Of a DNA stretch of 64,000 bases, positions 16,800 through 25,622 are shown piece after piece. Under the pieces are notes generated by a model that saw only the letters and a program-made list of their open reading frames with translations, was not told where the DNA came from and made no database searches. The position numbers and the translations under genes are program-made. The stretch is from an uncultured Dehalococcoidia bacterium (GTDB taxonomy: Bacteria > Chloroflexota > Dehalococcoidia > Lucifugimonadales > UBA3495), in the NCBI GenBank assembly GCA_958296445.1, contig OY282565.1, positions 558,001 through 622,000 of the forward strand, written 5' to 3'. The number at the start of each line of letters is the position of its first letter. Within the stretch, counting starts at the first letter, position 1.

Positions 16800-19700
16800 C
16801 TATGGCATCCCAATTTTGGCGGTGAGTTCCTTGATGCTCGTTTCTGTTTCCGAATCAAGGTTGGACTGAAGCAGCTTGTCGATCACTTCCTTGATTCCGT
16901 GCCATAGCCAAAGATTTTGTGGCACTTTGCCGATGTGGATCAGCAGTTTCGCTACTGCTTCGGGATACTCTGTGGGCAGCGTTGAGTTAGCGAGTTCGTG
17001 GAGCATTATTCCGTGTTGCAGTTGTATAGGCCGCATCTGCACTGCCAACTTGATAGCTTCGGGGTAGGTTGCCGTTAGATAGGACGTCCATTCCAACATT
17101 ACCTCGATCTCAGCATTATCCAGTGGTACTGGGCGGCCCAGCAGGCGATTTTGCCAATAGCCTTTTAGCCAGGCGTCCCACATTTCCCTCTGCTTGATTT
17201 CATCCGACGCTCGGAGGATGTGTCCAATGCGCTCTGCAAATAGACGCCTAGCCTCGGCGTTGTCGTGGACAAAAAGCTTGGTAATCCATTCGTCGGTCGG
17301 GCCGTTGACAAACCATTCAAGCAGCGTTGTGTATAGCCAGACGAATTGTCCGATCTGTTTATCATCGGTCATTTTGAGGACGTGTTCTACAGCGTTGAGA
17401 ATCAGCTCGCGCAACAACTCGGCGGTTTGTGGATACATCCTGCCATAGTAGGTTAGACCGTTCAAAGCCGACTCGAATTCGCCATTATTCGGAGATAGAA
17501 TCGGTATCAGGTTGTGCCTGACCCACTCTTCGTCTATAGATGCCAAGAATGACAGATGCGAGTTAAATACAACCCGCGCCAAGGTGCCGGGCAGTTCACG
17601 GTTCGCCATTATCTCAGATAGAATATCCCGGTACTCGTCACTCAGCGCGACGGATGACGATTCTTGCAGCTCCTGCCATCGTGCGATGCTTGAAACCCAG
17701 TATTGGGCCAAGCGGCCAGCCGGGTGGTTGATGGCCCGGTGCATCCAGCCGACATTGGTTTCGTGGTCTTCGGACGGCATATACTGCCAAAGATTCCGCG
17801 CCACGTTGTTAGCAGAAGCCAGAGTATCGGTGTTGAACGCCAATCGGTTCTTACCGATTAGTTCATTCATAACATAAGCCAATTTGTTGCCGCGCTTGTC
17901 GTGGAGTTCATCCGTCGAGATAACGGCAAGGACGTCGGCAAGTTCGTCATCGTTCAGATGGGCCTTACTCCATCCGTCTATAACCCCATTCCAGAGTGCG
18001 GTATCCCATTCGTCGGCTTGGGACATCGCCGTTGCCAACTCTATGCCCCAGCGAGGGCGCTGTCTGGCCGCTTCCTCAACGTTGTCGATTAGCTGGTCGC
18101 GGGGATCGAATTCAGGCTCACCCGGTTGCTGGGCCAAGGCCATCGGCAGCCATTGCGCTGGTGGGATTGCGAGCAATTCCGGCACGCTCCACGGGCTCGG
18201 TTTGCCGAATACTCGTCCAAAACCGGACCAGTAGTGAGTAAAGTCGGGATGTTCCGACAGCAGAAAATCGGGATATTGTTCCCGGATGGATCTTAATTTG
18301 TTCCCGGTCAGCGCATCGTCGGGAGCTTTCTTGTTTAGCCAATGCAGCCAAGTGAAATGACGGTGGGCTGACCTGCTTTCGCGGCCGGGGGCTGCCTCGT
18401 CCGGCCAGCGGTACTCCAGCACCTCTTTAACCAGACTCTCCCGCTGTTCCGGGCCGGATTGGGGATAGGCGTCTCCGGCCGCTCTGAATATTTCGTGATG
18501 GGCGGCGATATCGTGGATGTCGCAATGCTCCAGCAGCCAGGCGATTTTGCCGTCTGCCGACAGGTCGGTTCGCGCCGTCAGGGTGTGGATTGCCAGCCGA
18601 CGCAACAGCGGGGCTTGGGAAGTGACGTAGCGCTCCGACCATAGACGGGCAGCACCGACCCGGTTGGCGGATATCCATTCCAGGCAATCCTGCGCTATGT
18701 CAATCAGCGTGTCGCATTCTTTGGGATAGTTGTCCTGCGAGTGAGGTTCGATAGCTGAGCGGACATGGCTGTCGCTGTCCCAAGTGTCGTTGCCGTGTCG
18801 CCACGCTTTCAGCATAGAATGGCGTTCTTCCAGCCGTCTGACAGTTCGTTCAAGCAGAGATTCAGCGATTTCCGGCAAGTTGGATTTGAGGCATTTCTTC
18901 CATATTTCCCGCATACGGTAATGCCTGATCTCCGAGTGGTTCCAACGGTAGCCGTGGGTCAGCGGCCGGTTAAGGATGGCCGTCATTGCGTCGTACACCA
19001 TTAGCAGAGGAACCAGCGCTCCGTTTCCGGCGCAGGCTTCCGCCATCCTAAGTAATATGAAGCTGTCAACCTGTGCCGGGATGTCGCTTATCAGGAATAG
19101 AACCCAGCGAGTGAGGATTTCCGCGTCGGGGGTGTTTTGGGTGGGATGGCCTATTTTCCCGCCCAGCCGGTTCCAAAAGACCGGGTTCAACCTCGCGCCG
19201 TGGCGGCGTATGGCCGTGAACAGCGCATCGGTGTGCGCTATGGCAAATCGGTTGGCTAACCAGCCGGCCAGTATTTCCTCTTGCTCTTTGAGGCTGCTGT
19301 CGGCGAACAGGGCTGCCAGGTAATCGCGCCGGTCGAGCCAGTCAATCCATTCAGGGGACTCGGCAGTGTCAGCAAAGAAGCGAGTCAGTACCGGGTCACT
19401 GAGGGCGTAGTCTATAATGCCGGACAATTCTTCGTCGAGGGGCGGCGTTCCGCTGGCAATCCGGGTGATTTCGCTCCTCCAGTCTAGGACGCCGCGCTGG
19501 AGATAATGGGCCAAGTCGGCAACTGCTTTGTCCAATTGGCTATAATCGTCTGATTGTGCTTGGGGGAATTGGATGGGGGTTATTCCCAGTGCTTTCCAGC
19601 GTTCTTGTGTGCCGTCTTTCTCGCCGATGAGAGTGAATAGAGGGTTGTCATTATGCCGGGGTACTGAAGGCGTCAGGTAAGTCATTATAGTGTCGTTGTG

Positions 19701-20297
19701 GCTGTAGCCTGCGAACAGCACGGTGAAATTGCTGAAAAGGTCAACCAGAAAGCGGCGAGCCCATCCGTCGGCCTCGGTCAGATACGCGCGTCCGAAGTCT
19801 TCACTGGTAAGTATCATTTCTCCCGGTTCGCTTACCGACCCGTGGATGTGCGCGATGCCTTGAAATCTCCGGCCCAGCGGCAGTGCCGGGGCGTGAAATA
19901 CCATCGGCGGCGCATCAGGAAAAATGTCGGCGGCGGCCTGTTCAAACAGCAGGTCAAAGTTGGTGGTGACAATGCGGACATCCTCGCCTTTCGCGTACAG
20001 CCGGAGCAGGTGGCGATGCAGTTCCGCGGGCTGGAGATTGTCGCCTTTCAGGAGGTCGGCGGCGAGCTGGTGGACATTCGGGCCGCCCGCTTTCACCCTA
20101 TCGAGGAATCGATCTTCCGCTTCGTTCTCGCCGATGGTTTTTCCGGTGCCTTCGGCGACTTGGCGCGCCAATTCCCGGAAACCGGGCAAGCGCGCCGGCG
20201 GTCCCATAGACACGCCGGCTCCGGCAAAAATTACCAGCCGTCCATCGCGGAGGGCGGTTAGCAGCGGTTCCGGGAAATCTATGCCTGCGATTCGCAT
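16800..20297 (-). CDS. SIR2-domain defence protein (DUF4020-like C-terminus)
   Basis: A 1165-residue protein. Residues ~1-260 form a SIR2-type NAD-binding domain: LVIFAGAGVSMG, VRIVTTNFDLLFEQ, the catalytic-type His in GIAHIHGSV and a GYSHND loop. The remaining ~900 residues are helical, of the long DUF4020-type C-terminus. Anti-phage SIR2 proteins deplete NAD+ on sensing infection. ATG 20297 was chosen because it overlaps the hsdR stop by 19 bp, implying translational coupling, and because the GAGVS motif follows at the right distance. It is the last gene of the minus-strand restriction locus. Confidence 0.85.
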   Translation of the reverse strand: MRIAGIDFPEPLLTALRDGRLVIFAGAGVSMGPPARLPGFRELARQVAEGTGKTIGENEAEDRFLDRVKAGGPNVHQLAADLLKGDNLQPAELHRHLLRLYAKGEDVRIVTTNFDLLFEQAAADIFPDAPPMVFHAPALPLGRRFQGIAHIHGSVSEPGEMILTSEDFGRAYLTEADGWARRFLVDLFSNFTVLFAGYSHNDTIMTYLTPSVPRHNDNPLFTLIGEKDGTQERWKALGITPIQFPQAQSDDYSQLDKAVADLAHYLQRGVLDWRSEITRIASGTPPLDEELSGIIDYALSDPVLTRFFADTAESPEWIDWLDRRDYLAALFADSSLKEQEEILAGWLANRFAIAHTDALFTAIRRHGARLNPVFWNRLGGKIGHPTQNTPDAEILTRWVLFLISDIPAQVDSFILLRMAEACAGNGALVPLLMVYDAMTAILNRPLTHGYRWNHSEIRHYRMREIWKKCLKSNLPEIAESLLERTVRRLEERHSMLKAWRHGNDTWDSDSHVRSAIEPHSQDNYPKECDTLIDIAQDCLEWISANRVGAARLWSERYVTSQAPLLRRLAIHTLTARTDLSADGKIAWLLEHCDIHDIAAHHEIFRAAGDAYPQSGPEQRESLVKEVLEYRWPDEAAPGRESRSAHRHFTWLHWLNKKAPDDALTGNKLRSIREQYPDFLLSEHPDFTHYWSGFGRVFGKPSPWSVPELLAIPPAQWLPMALAQQPGEPEFDPRDQLIDNVEEAARQRPRWGIELATAMSQADEWDTALWNGVIDGWSKAHLNDDELADVLAVISTDELHDKRGNKLAYVMNELIGKNRLAFNTDTLASANNVARNLWQYMPSEDHETNVGWMHRAINHPAGRLAQYWVSSIARWQELQESSSVALSDEYRDILSEIMANRELPGTLARVVFNSHLSFLASIDEEWVRHNLIPILSPNNGEFESALNGLTYYGRMYPQTAELLRELILNAVEHVLKMTDDKQIGQFVWLYTTLLEWFVNGPTDEWITKLFVHDNAEARRLFAERIGHILRASDEIKQREMWDAWLKGYWQNRLLGRPVPLDNAEIEVMLEWTSYLTATYPEAIKLAVQMRPIQLQHGIMLHELANSTLPTEYPEAVAKLLIHIGKVPQNLWLWHGIKEVIDKLLQSNLDSETETSIKELTAKIGMP

Positions 20298-22909
20298 TGT
20301 TTGGCAACTGCCGCGTCGGTTGCCGCGAATATCTGCGTATGCAACCAACGCTTGAAGTCTGCGTTCTCGGTGTAGTGCTTGTATAGCTCCGTGCTGCACT
20401 GCAACGAGTTGATTATCGCCCGGCGCAGCGCGGCATCGTGTTCGACGTGGGCGTTTTCCCGGGCGGAGTTGCGCCGGGCGTTGCGGTAGGCGGTATCGGC
20501 CTCCACCTGCATGGGGAAGTTGGCTATCAGATTGCCTACGCGGTCGGCATCGGTGAACAGCGTTCCCCAAATGTTATTGAAATCCGACAAAATGCGGGAA
20601 AGCGTGTCCAGCTCCGGCTCCGGTTTAACGAACCCGCCGTCGGCCAGGATAGGGTCAATTTCGGCGTCATCATCCGGCATACTTATGCTGACTGTAGCCT
20701 GCTTTTCCGCCCGGTAGCTGTCCATATCCACAGTTTCCAGAATACCCCGCGACAGGTCATCCTCAACCGGCGCCGGCAGTTTGGGAATTAGAAAATTTAG
20801 AAAGATAGCGAGTTTTTCCCATTCCGGCTGCGCGTAGGGCAACACCTGCGCCAAGAAGTTATATAGCCGGGTAAAGGCTTTGGCGGAACCCTTGAAATCT
20901 ACTTGTCCGTCCTCGTCCAGCTCCGCCAGATATGCCGCGACGCAGTTATCCAGAACCGGGTCCAGCGTGTCGCGGCCTACGCCGCCGAGGTATGACGCCA
21001 CCAATTCCTCAACCTGCCGACTGGTGTAAATTCCGCGCCCGTCCAGCCGCGCCTTAAGGTCGTGCAACTTGTCCGGGCCGGTTTCGTCCGCCAGCAACGT
21101 AGTGCGGTAGTAGTCGGCGAAGGCGTACCGTATAACCTCGGCGTCGTTCATAAAGTCAAGCACGAACACATCATACTTACCGGCGCGGGCCCGGTTGAGG
21201 CAGGACAATGTCTGCACTGCCTTAATGCCCGATAGTGTTTTGTCCACATACATCGTATGCAGCAGCGGCTCATCGTAGCCGGTCTGGAACTTGTCGGCGC
21301 AGATAAGGATACGGTATGGGTCTTGCCGTATTCGCTCTTCAATCTGCGACGACAGGAATCCATTGAGCGACGCCTCGCTGACCATCCGGCCTCCGTGTTC
21401 CCGCTCGCCGGAGAAGGCGACAATGGCCCGGTACGGGCTGTTACGCCCGGCAAGGCATTCGCTGACGGCGTGATAATACTTAATGGCGCGTTCTACCCCG
21501 TCGGTTACTACCATCGCCCGCGCCTCGCCGTTAATTTTGCGGGGCGCAATGATGGCATCGTGTAAGTGAGCCACCATAATATCCGCTTTCTGGCTGATGG
21601 AGTAGCGGTGGTTTTCTACAAACCGGCGCAGCTTGCTTTGGGCGCGTTTGGCGTCAAACTCCGGGTCGCCGGAAATTTTTTTGACTAGGTTATAGTAGCT
21701 GGTTACCGGGGTATAGCTGCCCAGCATATCCAGAATAAAGCCCTCTTGGAGGGCCTGTTTCATCGTGTAGCTATGAAAGGGCCGATGCTTCACCGCCCCA
21801 TCGGGCTGGGGCAACGCATCGCCGAACAGTTCCAGAGTCCGGTTCTTGGGCGTGGCGGTAAAGGCGAAATAGCTGGCATTGGGCAGCAGGCGACGCCGCG
21901 TAATGATGCGGTTAATTTGGTCTTCAAAGGTGTCGTCATCATTATTATCATCGCCGCCGCCGGCCAATGCTTGCGACATCGCCGAGGATGTGCGTCCGCC
22001 CTGCCCGGAGTGGGCTTCGTCAATGATGATGGCGTAGTTGCGGCCTTGGGGTTCAATATCGATTTCGTCCAGCACAAAGGGGAACTTCTGCGCCGTGGTA
22101 ATAATGATTCTCCGCCCTTCGCTGATGAACCGGCGCAGGTCGCCGGCGTTTTCGGCGTGGCCTACCGTGGCGCTCACTTGGGTGAACTGCCGGATGGTAG
22201 CATTGATTTGCCTGTCCAGCGCCACCCTATCGGTAGCGACGATAACGGAATCGAAAACCGCCCGCCCGTCCCGGGCAAAGTGGGCCAGGCAGCGGCCCAG
22301 CCGGAACAGCGGTTCGCGGGGGTTGCGGTGGTTCCAGTACTGCTCTGCCACACCGGCCGCCGTTTGCCTAGGAAGGCTGTTTTTCAGCTCGGCTGTGACT
22401 ACGGGCAGGCCGTTGACGAATAACCCCAGGTCGAGGGCCTGCTGGCCGCGGTCATTGCTGTAGCGCAACTGGCGGGTCCCCGTAAAGCGGTTCCGCCCGT
22501 AGTGTTCCGCCGCCGCCTCGTTGCCCGGCGTGGGGCAGGCGTAATACAGGGCAATGCCGTGCTGCCGGTGTTTCACGCCCCGGCGCAACACATCCACAAC
22601 GCCCCGGCTGTTTATTTCCTGCCGCAGGCGGTTCAGGAACTGGCCGCGCTGCGCCGTGTCGCTGGACAGCGACACGGCGGCGGCGATTTCCGGCTGGGTA
22701 TCACTCAAAAAGGCGGAGAGCTGCGCCAAGTCAACGCAATACTCCCGGTCATAATCGCTGGAACTGCCATAACTCCAGCCAGCGCCGCAAGCGGCCGCCC
22801 CCTCCGCCTCCTAGCCCGGCGCCGTGGGCCCGCCGGGCGGCCAGGGCCGGCCGGTAAGGATTTCGCAGATGCGGAGCTCCAGCCCGCGCTCGTTGGTATC
22901 GGCAGTCAT
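20279..22909 (-). pseudogene. hsdR: Type I restriction subunit HsdR with in-frame amber codon
   Basis: The natural N-terminus MTADTNERGLELRICEILTG begins at ATG 22909 but meets TAG 22811-22813 at codon 33. The same frame then runs uninterrupted to 20279 (SYGSSSDYDREYCVDLAQL and on). It has nuclease-type LDLGLFVNGLPVVTAELKN, Walker B IIIDEAHSGQGG, FTATPKNRT and the helicase end CADKFQTGYDEPLL. HsdR cuts and translocates DNA in type I systems. A TTG at 22729 could start a protein lacking only the first 60 residues, so partial function cannot be excluded. It overlaps the SIR2 start. Confidence 0.85.
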
Positions 22910-23041
22910 CAAAGGGCCTCCCTCGACGCAGACAACAGCGCCGCCACGCCAAGCCTGTCCTGCAATGTTTTACGGATGTTACCTATCATTAACATCATTA
23001 TGCTGGACAGTCACTATATTAGCCAACCCCTGCGCCCGGCG
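22910..23041. other. Spacer between hsdS and hsdR
   Basis: About 130 bp, locally more AT-rich, between the two minus-strand genes. A minus-strand -10-like ATAATG occurs near 23000, so hsdR-SIR2 may have its own weak promoter. No gene is seen. Confidence 0.3.
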
Positions 23042-24337
23042 TCAAATTCCCGACGGGCAGGATGCGGCGGCGCGGACGTCCAGCCGGCCGGTTACGGCGT
23101 CGGCAATCAGGCGGGCGCGGTATTCGTCCATCAGGGCGATTTCGCGGCGGGCGCGGGCGATGGCGGCGTCAATCTCCGCCGTGGCCTGGTCGATGTGGGC
23201 AACGATGGCGGCTTGCTCGTCGGGCGGGGGATACAAGCCTATCTGCTGGTAAGCATCCTCTCGGTTGAGACCGGGTACTGCAGAATCTTTGGAAACTGCG
23301 TCCAATCTCAGACAATCAAGCAAATAGTACAGCCAGCGTATATTTGCTTCGGTACATCTATGGTCAATCAAAAATGTTGTGTCGATCGCAAACACTGGTT
23401 CTGCAGAGTAGTGAACTTTTCCAAAAGACCATTTACGGCCTATCACGATACATTCACCCTTGGTATTTGACTGCCTATGCCATCCGACTTGACCATTAGA
23501 ACCGTAAACCGGAATGCTGCCGCCCATACGGGCTTCATCTGGCAGAGAATCGCCATACCCAAAGCGGCAGATATTCTTCAGCCGCCGCACCTCCCAATGG
23601 GCCGGCACGCTGCCCAGCCAGGGGATGCCGGAGGGCCGGAGCGGGGCATCGGGGTTGAGGCCGCAGGTGACGGCCCAGTGGATGGCCGCCTGCCGCTGCT
23701 CCTCCAGCAGGGCAATCAGGCGGGCTTTGGCGCCGGTGTAGCGGCGGATGCGGTCATCGGCATCGTCTAGGTAGCGGACTATGGCGGCCTGCTCATCGGG
23801 CGGGGGGAGGGGCAAAAGGACTGATTTGATGGCTTGGTGTGATAGTCCGTAGCGTGTTACGCCGTTGGCTTCTATATGAAACTGGCCGGCGATTACCGCA
23901 CTTTGCAATGCGCGGAAGAGATAATGCCCATTCAGGGTATCCGGTGATGGGCGCAGCAACGCCAAGTGATAACCGCAAACTAAATCGTCGGCTGTATGTT
24001 CTACCAGTGCTGGCACTGCTATATCGTGCCAGACTTCAGAGTCTTTGGTAATCAGAACGTCGCCACACTCCAGCCGAAAGCGGGCGATTTCCTCGGCAGT
24101 AGCAGTGGCACGCATAAATAGTATGTCAGCAGTAATGCGGTCATTTTTGCACACGTCAACGTAATTACAAAGACGGATGGGCAATTCTTTCTCTTTGGAG
24201 TGCTTGTCAACATTGCTTACCCGCATATCGGCCAAGTTACGCAACCGCCGCACTTCCCAATGGGCCGGCACATCGCCCAGCCAGGGGATGCCGGAGGGCC
24301 GGTATCGGGGATAGGGCAAGAGGGCGGGTGCGGTCAT
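23042..24337 (-). CDS. hsdS: Type I restriction specificity subunit HsdS
   Basis: A 431-residue protein with the classic two target-recognition domains. Each begins with a copy of RPSGIPWLGxVPAHWEVRRL, and each is followed by a helical spacer of the PPPDEQAAIVRYLDDAD or PPPDEQAAIVAHIDQAT type. HsdS selects the two halves of the recognition site and bridges HsdM and HsdR. The gene is intact although its partners hsdM and hsdR are broken, so it may be an orphan specificity subunit unless another methylase exists elsewhere. Confidence 0.93.
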   Translation of the reverse strand: MTAPALLPYPRYRPSGIPWLGDVPAHWEVRRLRNLADMRVSNVDKHSKEKELPIRLCNYVDVCKNDRITADILFMRATATAEEIARFRLECGDVLITKDSEVWHDIAVPALVEHTADDLVCGYHLALLRPSPDTLNGHYLFRALQSAVIAGQFHIEANGVTRYGLSHQAIKSVLLPLPPPDEQAAIVRYLDDADDRIRRYTGAKARLIALLEEQRQAAIHWAVTCGLNPDAPLRPSGIPWLGSVPAHWEVRRLKNICRFGYGDSLPDEARMGGSIPVYGSNGQVGWHRQSNTKGECIVIGRKWSFGKVHYSAEPVFAIDTTFLIDHRCTEANIRWLYYLLDCLRLDAVSKDSAVPGLNREDAYQQIGLYPPPDEQAAIVAHIDQATAEIDAAIARARREIALMDEYRARLIADAVTGRLDVRAAASCPSGI

Positions 24338-24367
24338 AGGCGGTTGCGCTCCATCCGTCGGTGGGTT

Positions 24368-24451
24368 TCAGGGTTGGAATTGCCAGCCGCGGGCGTTGAC
24401 GGCAGAACGGAGCCGCTCACGGCCGGAGATGTCATCCAAGTTCAGTTTCAT
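24368..24451 (-). CDS. 27-residue micro-ORF in the restriction locus
   Basis: A 27-residue open frame (MKLNLDDISGRERLR start, GWQFQP end) whose ATG overlaps the stop of the preceding nuclease-HEPN gene in an ATGA junction at 24448-24451. This coupling pattern matches the other junctions of the locus, which is the only evidence that it is real. Family unknown. Confidence 0.35.
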   Translation of the reverse strand: MKLNLDDISGRERLRSAVNARGWQFQP

Positions 24452-25176
24452 TTCGTCGAATGGACGGATGGGCCGGCCAGCCAGACGGATCCCGTAGCGG
24501 CTTCCTGCATATCCCAATAGCGTTGCGGGTCGTATGCGGCAAATTGCCGCGCCATTCCAATCAGGGTGGATGCCACCGGGCTGTCAAAATCTTCGGCTTC
24601 AAACCCGTGGACAATGGCGTTCCGGTACTTCCGCATATCGGAGAAGCGGCGGTAATCTTCTTGCGACATCAGGCCGTGAAACACGGCTTGGCCGAAAACA
24701 TCGTTGGGCGCGGCCATTCGTTCCGGGGGGACGCCGGCCTCGGCCAACAGAGCCCGCAACGCCGCCTCGCTTGCCGGCCAGGCCAGCAGAAAAGCGATGT
24801 CGGCGGAGCCTTCGGCCATCATACGTTCCGCCTGCTCCAGCCGCCCAATGATGCTGCCCGCGCTGAGCGGGGCGGCATCCGGCGCGGGCGCGTCCGCCTT
24901 TTCCGGTTCGCCCACCAGAACCAGCTCGAAGCTACAGCCCGGCCTGGATTTGACAGCTTCCATCAGCTCGGTTATCTGTTCCGGCGGCGTCAGTCCGGCG
25001 CGTGTTTTGACTTCGACGATAATCGCTTCGTCGCCCTTGCGCGCCAGCAGGTCGGCGCGGAAGGAAGGCAGAAAATCCAGCTCGACCCCTTGGGCAACAT
25101 CGTAGCCCATTTTGCGGTATTCGTCGGCGACGATACCGGCAACCCGTTGCTCATTGATAGTCGTTTCGCTAATCAA
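24448..25176 (-). CDS. AHJR-like nuclease fused to a HEPN domain
   Basis: A 242-residue two-domain protein. The N-terminal ~90 residues have a PD-(D/E)XK layout, FRADLLARKGDEAIIVEVKT, typical of REase_AHJR-like domains. The C-terminal ~120 residues are helical with the HEPN catalytic-type motif RNAIVHGF (R-N-x3-H), a signature of ribonuclease HEPN toxins. It overlaps the RusA-like gene in an ATGA junction. Association with hsd genes suggests a back-up effector or guard of the restriction system; that is inference. Confidence 0.75.
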   Translation of the reverse strand: MISETTINEQRVAGIVADEYRKMGYDVAQGVELDFLPSFRADLLARKGDEAIIVEVKTRAGLTPPEQITELMEAVKSRPGCSFELVLVGEPEKADAPAPDAAPLSAGSIIGRLEQAERMMAEGSADIAFLLAWPASEAALRALLAEAGVPPERMAAPNDVFGQAVFHGLMSQEDYRRFSDMRKYRNAIVHGFEAEDFDSPVASTLIGMARQFAAYDPQRYWDMQEAATGSVWLAGPSVHSTK

Positions 25177-25622
25177 AACGGCGCCTCCAACCCCGGTGAA
25201 ACTTCCAGCCGCACATAGAGAAACTCGTCTAAATCGCCCAGCGACTGCCGTACAAGCAATGGCAGGTTCCCTACCCTCTGCGCATCGCCGCTGATGTGCC
25301 TGACACGGCAGATTAGATCGCTCACCAAGCTGTCGTCATCATATACCAGCCCTTTCAGCGCATCAAGAATTGGCTTGGGTATGTTGTCGACATCGGGCCG
25401 GGCGCCGTCAAGAAAGCACAGAATAGTAACCATAATGTCGGATTTGTTTATCGGAGCTTCAATCCAATACTTTTGAGCGGCGGATCCTACCTGCTCTCGC
25501 CAGCGCCTGAGGCCCCAGGAACTGGCTTGCAGAGACACCGGACGTCCCGCGACAACGAACTCAAGCGGCAGCGGCATTTTCACTTCTCTTGCGTCAATTG
25601 CCCGGTGGATATCCCCAATCAT
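25173..25622 (-). CDS. RusA-like endonuclease
   Basis: A 149-residue protein with the RusA pattern: RPDVDNIPKPILDALKGLVY followed by DDDSLVSDL, which places the acidic residues and lysine of the RusA Holliday-junction resolvase site. Upstream LEFVVAGRPVSLQ matches the usual first strand. RusA-type enzymes are phage or cellular resolvases. Finding one inside a type I restriction operon is unusual. ATG 25622 overlaps the hsdM stop (ATGA), and its own stop overlaps the next start in the same way. Confidence 0.7.
   Translation of the reverse strand: MIGDIHRAIDAREVKMPLPLEFVVAGRPVSLQASSWGLRRWREQVGSAAQKYWIEAPINKSDIMVTILCFLDGARPDVDNIPKPILDALKGLVYDDDSLVSDLICRVRHISGDAQRVGNLPLLVRQSLGDLDEFLYVRLEVSPGLEAPF

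Noticed and set aside
23042..24337. Phase-variable hsdS by inverted repeats
   Set aside because: The two copies of the RPSGIPWLG segment are direct, not inverted, and no recombinase gene or partial hsdS copies are present. They are the normal conserved regions of HsdS.
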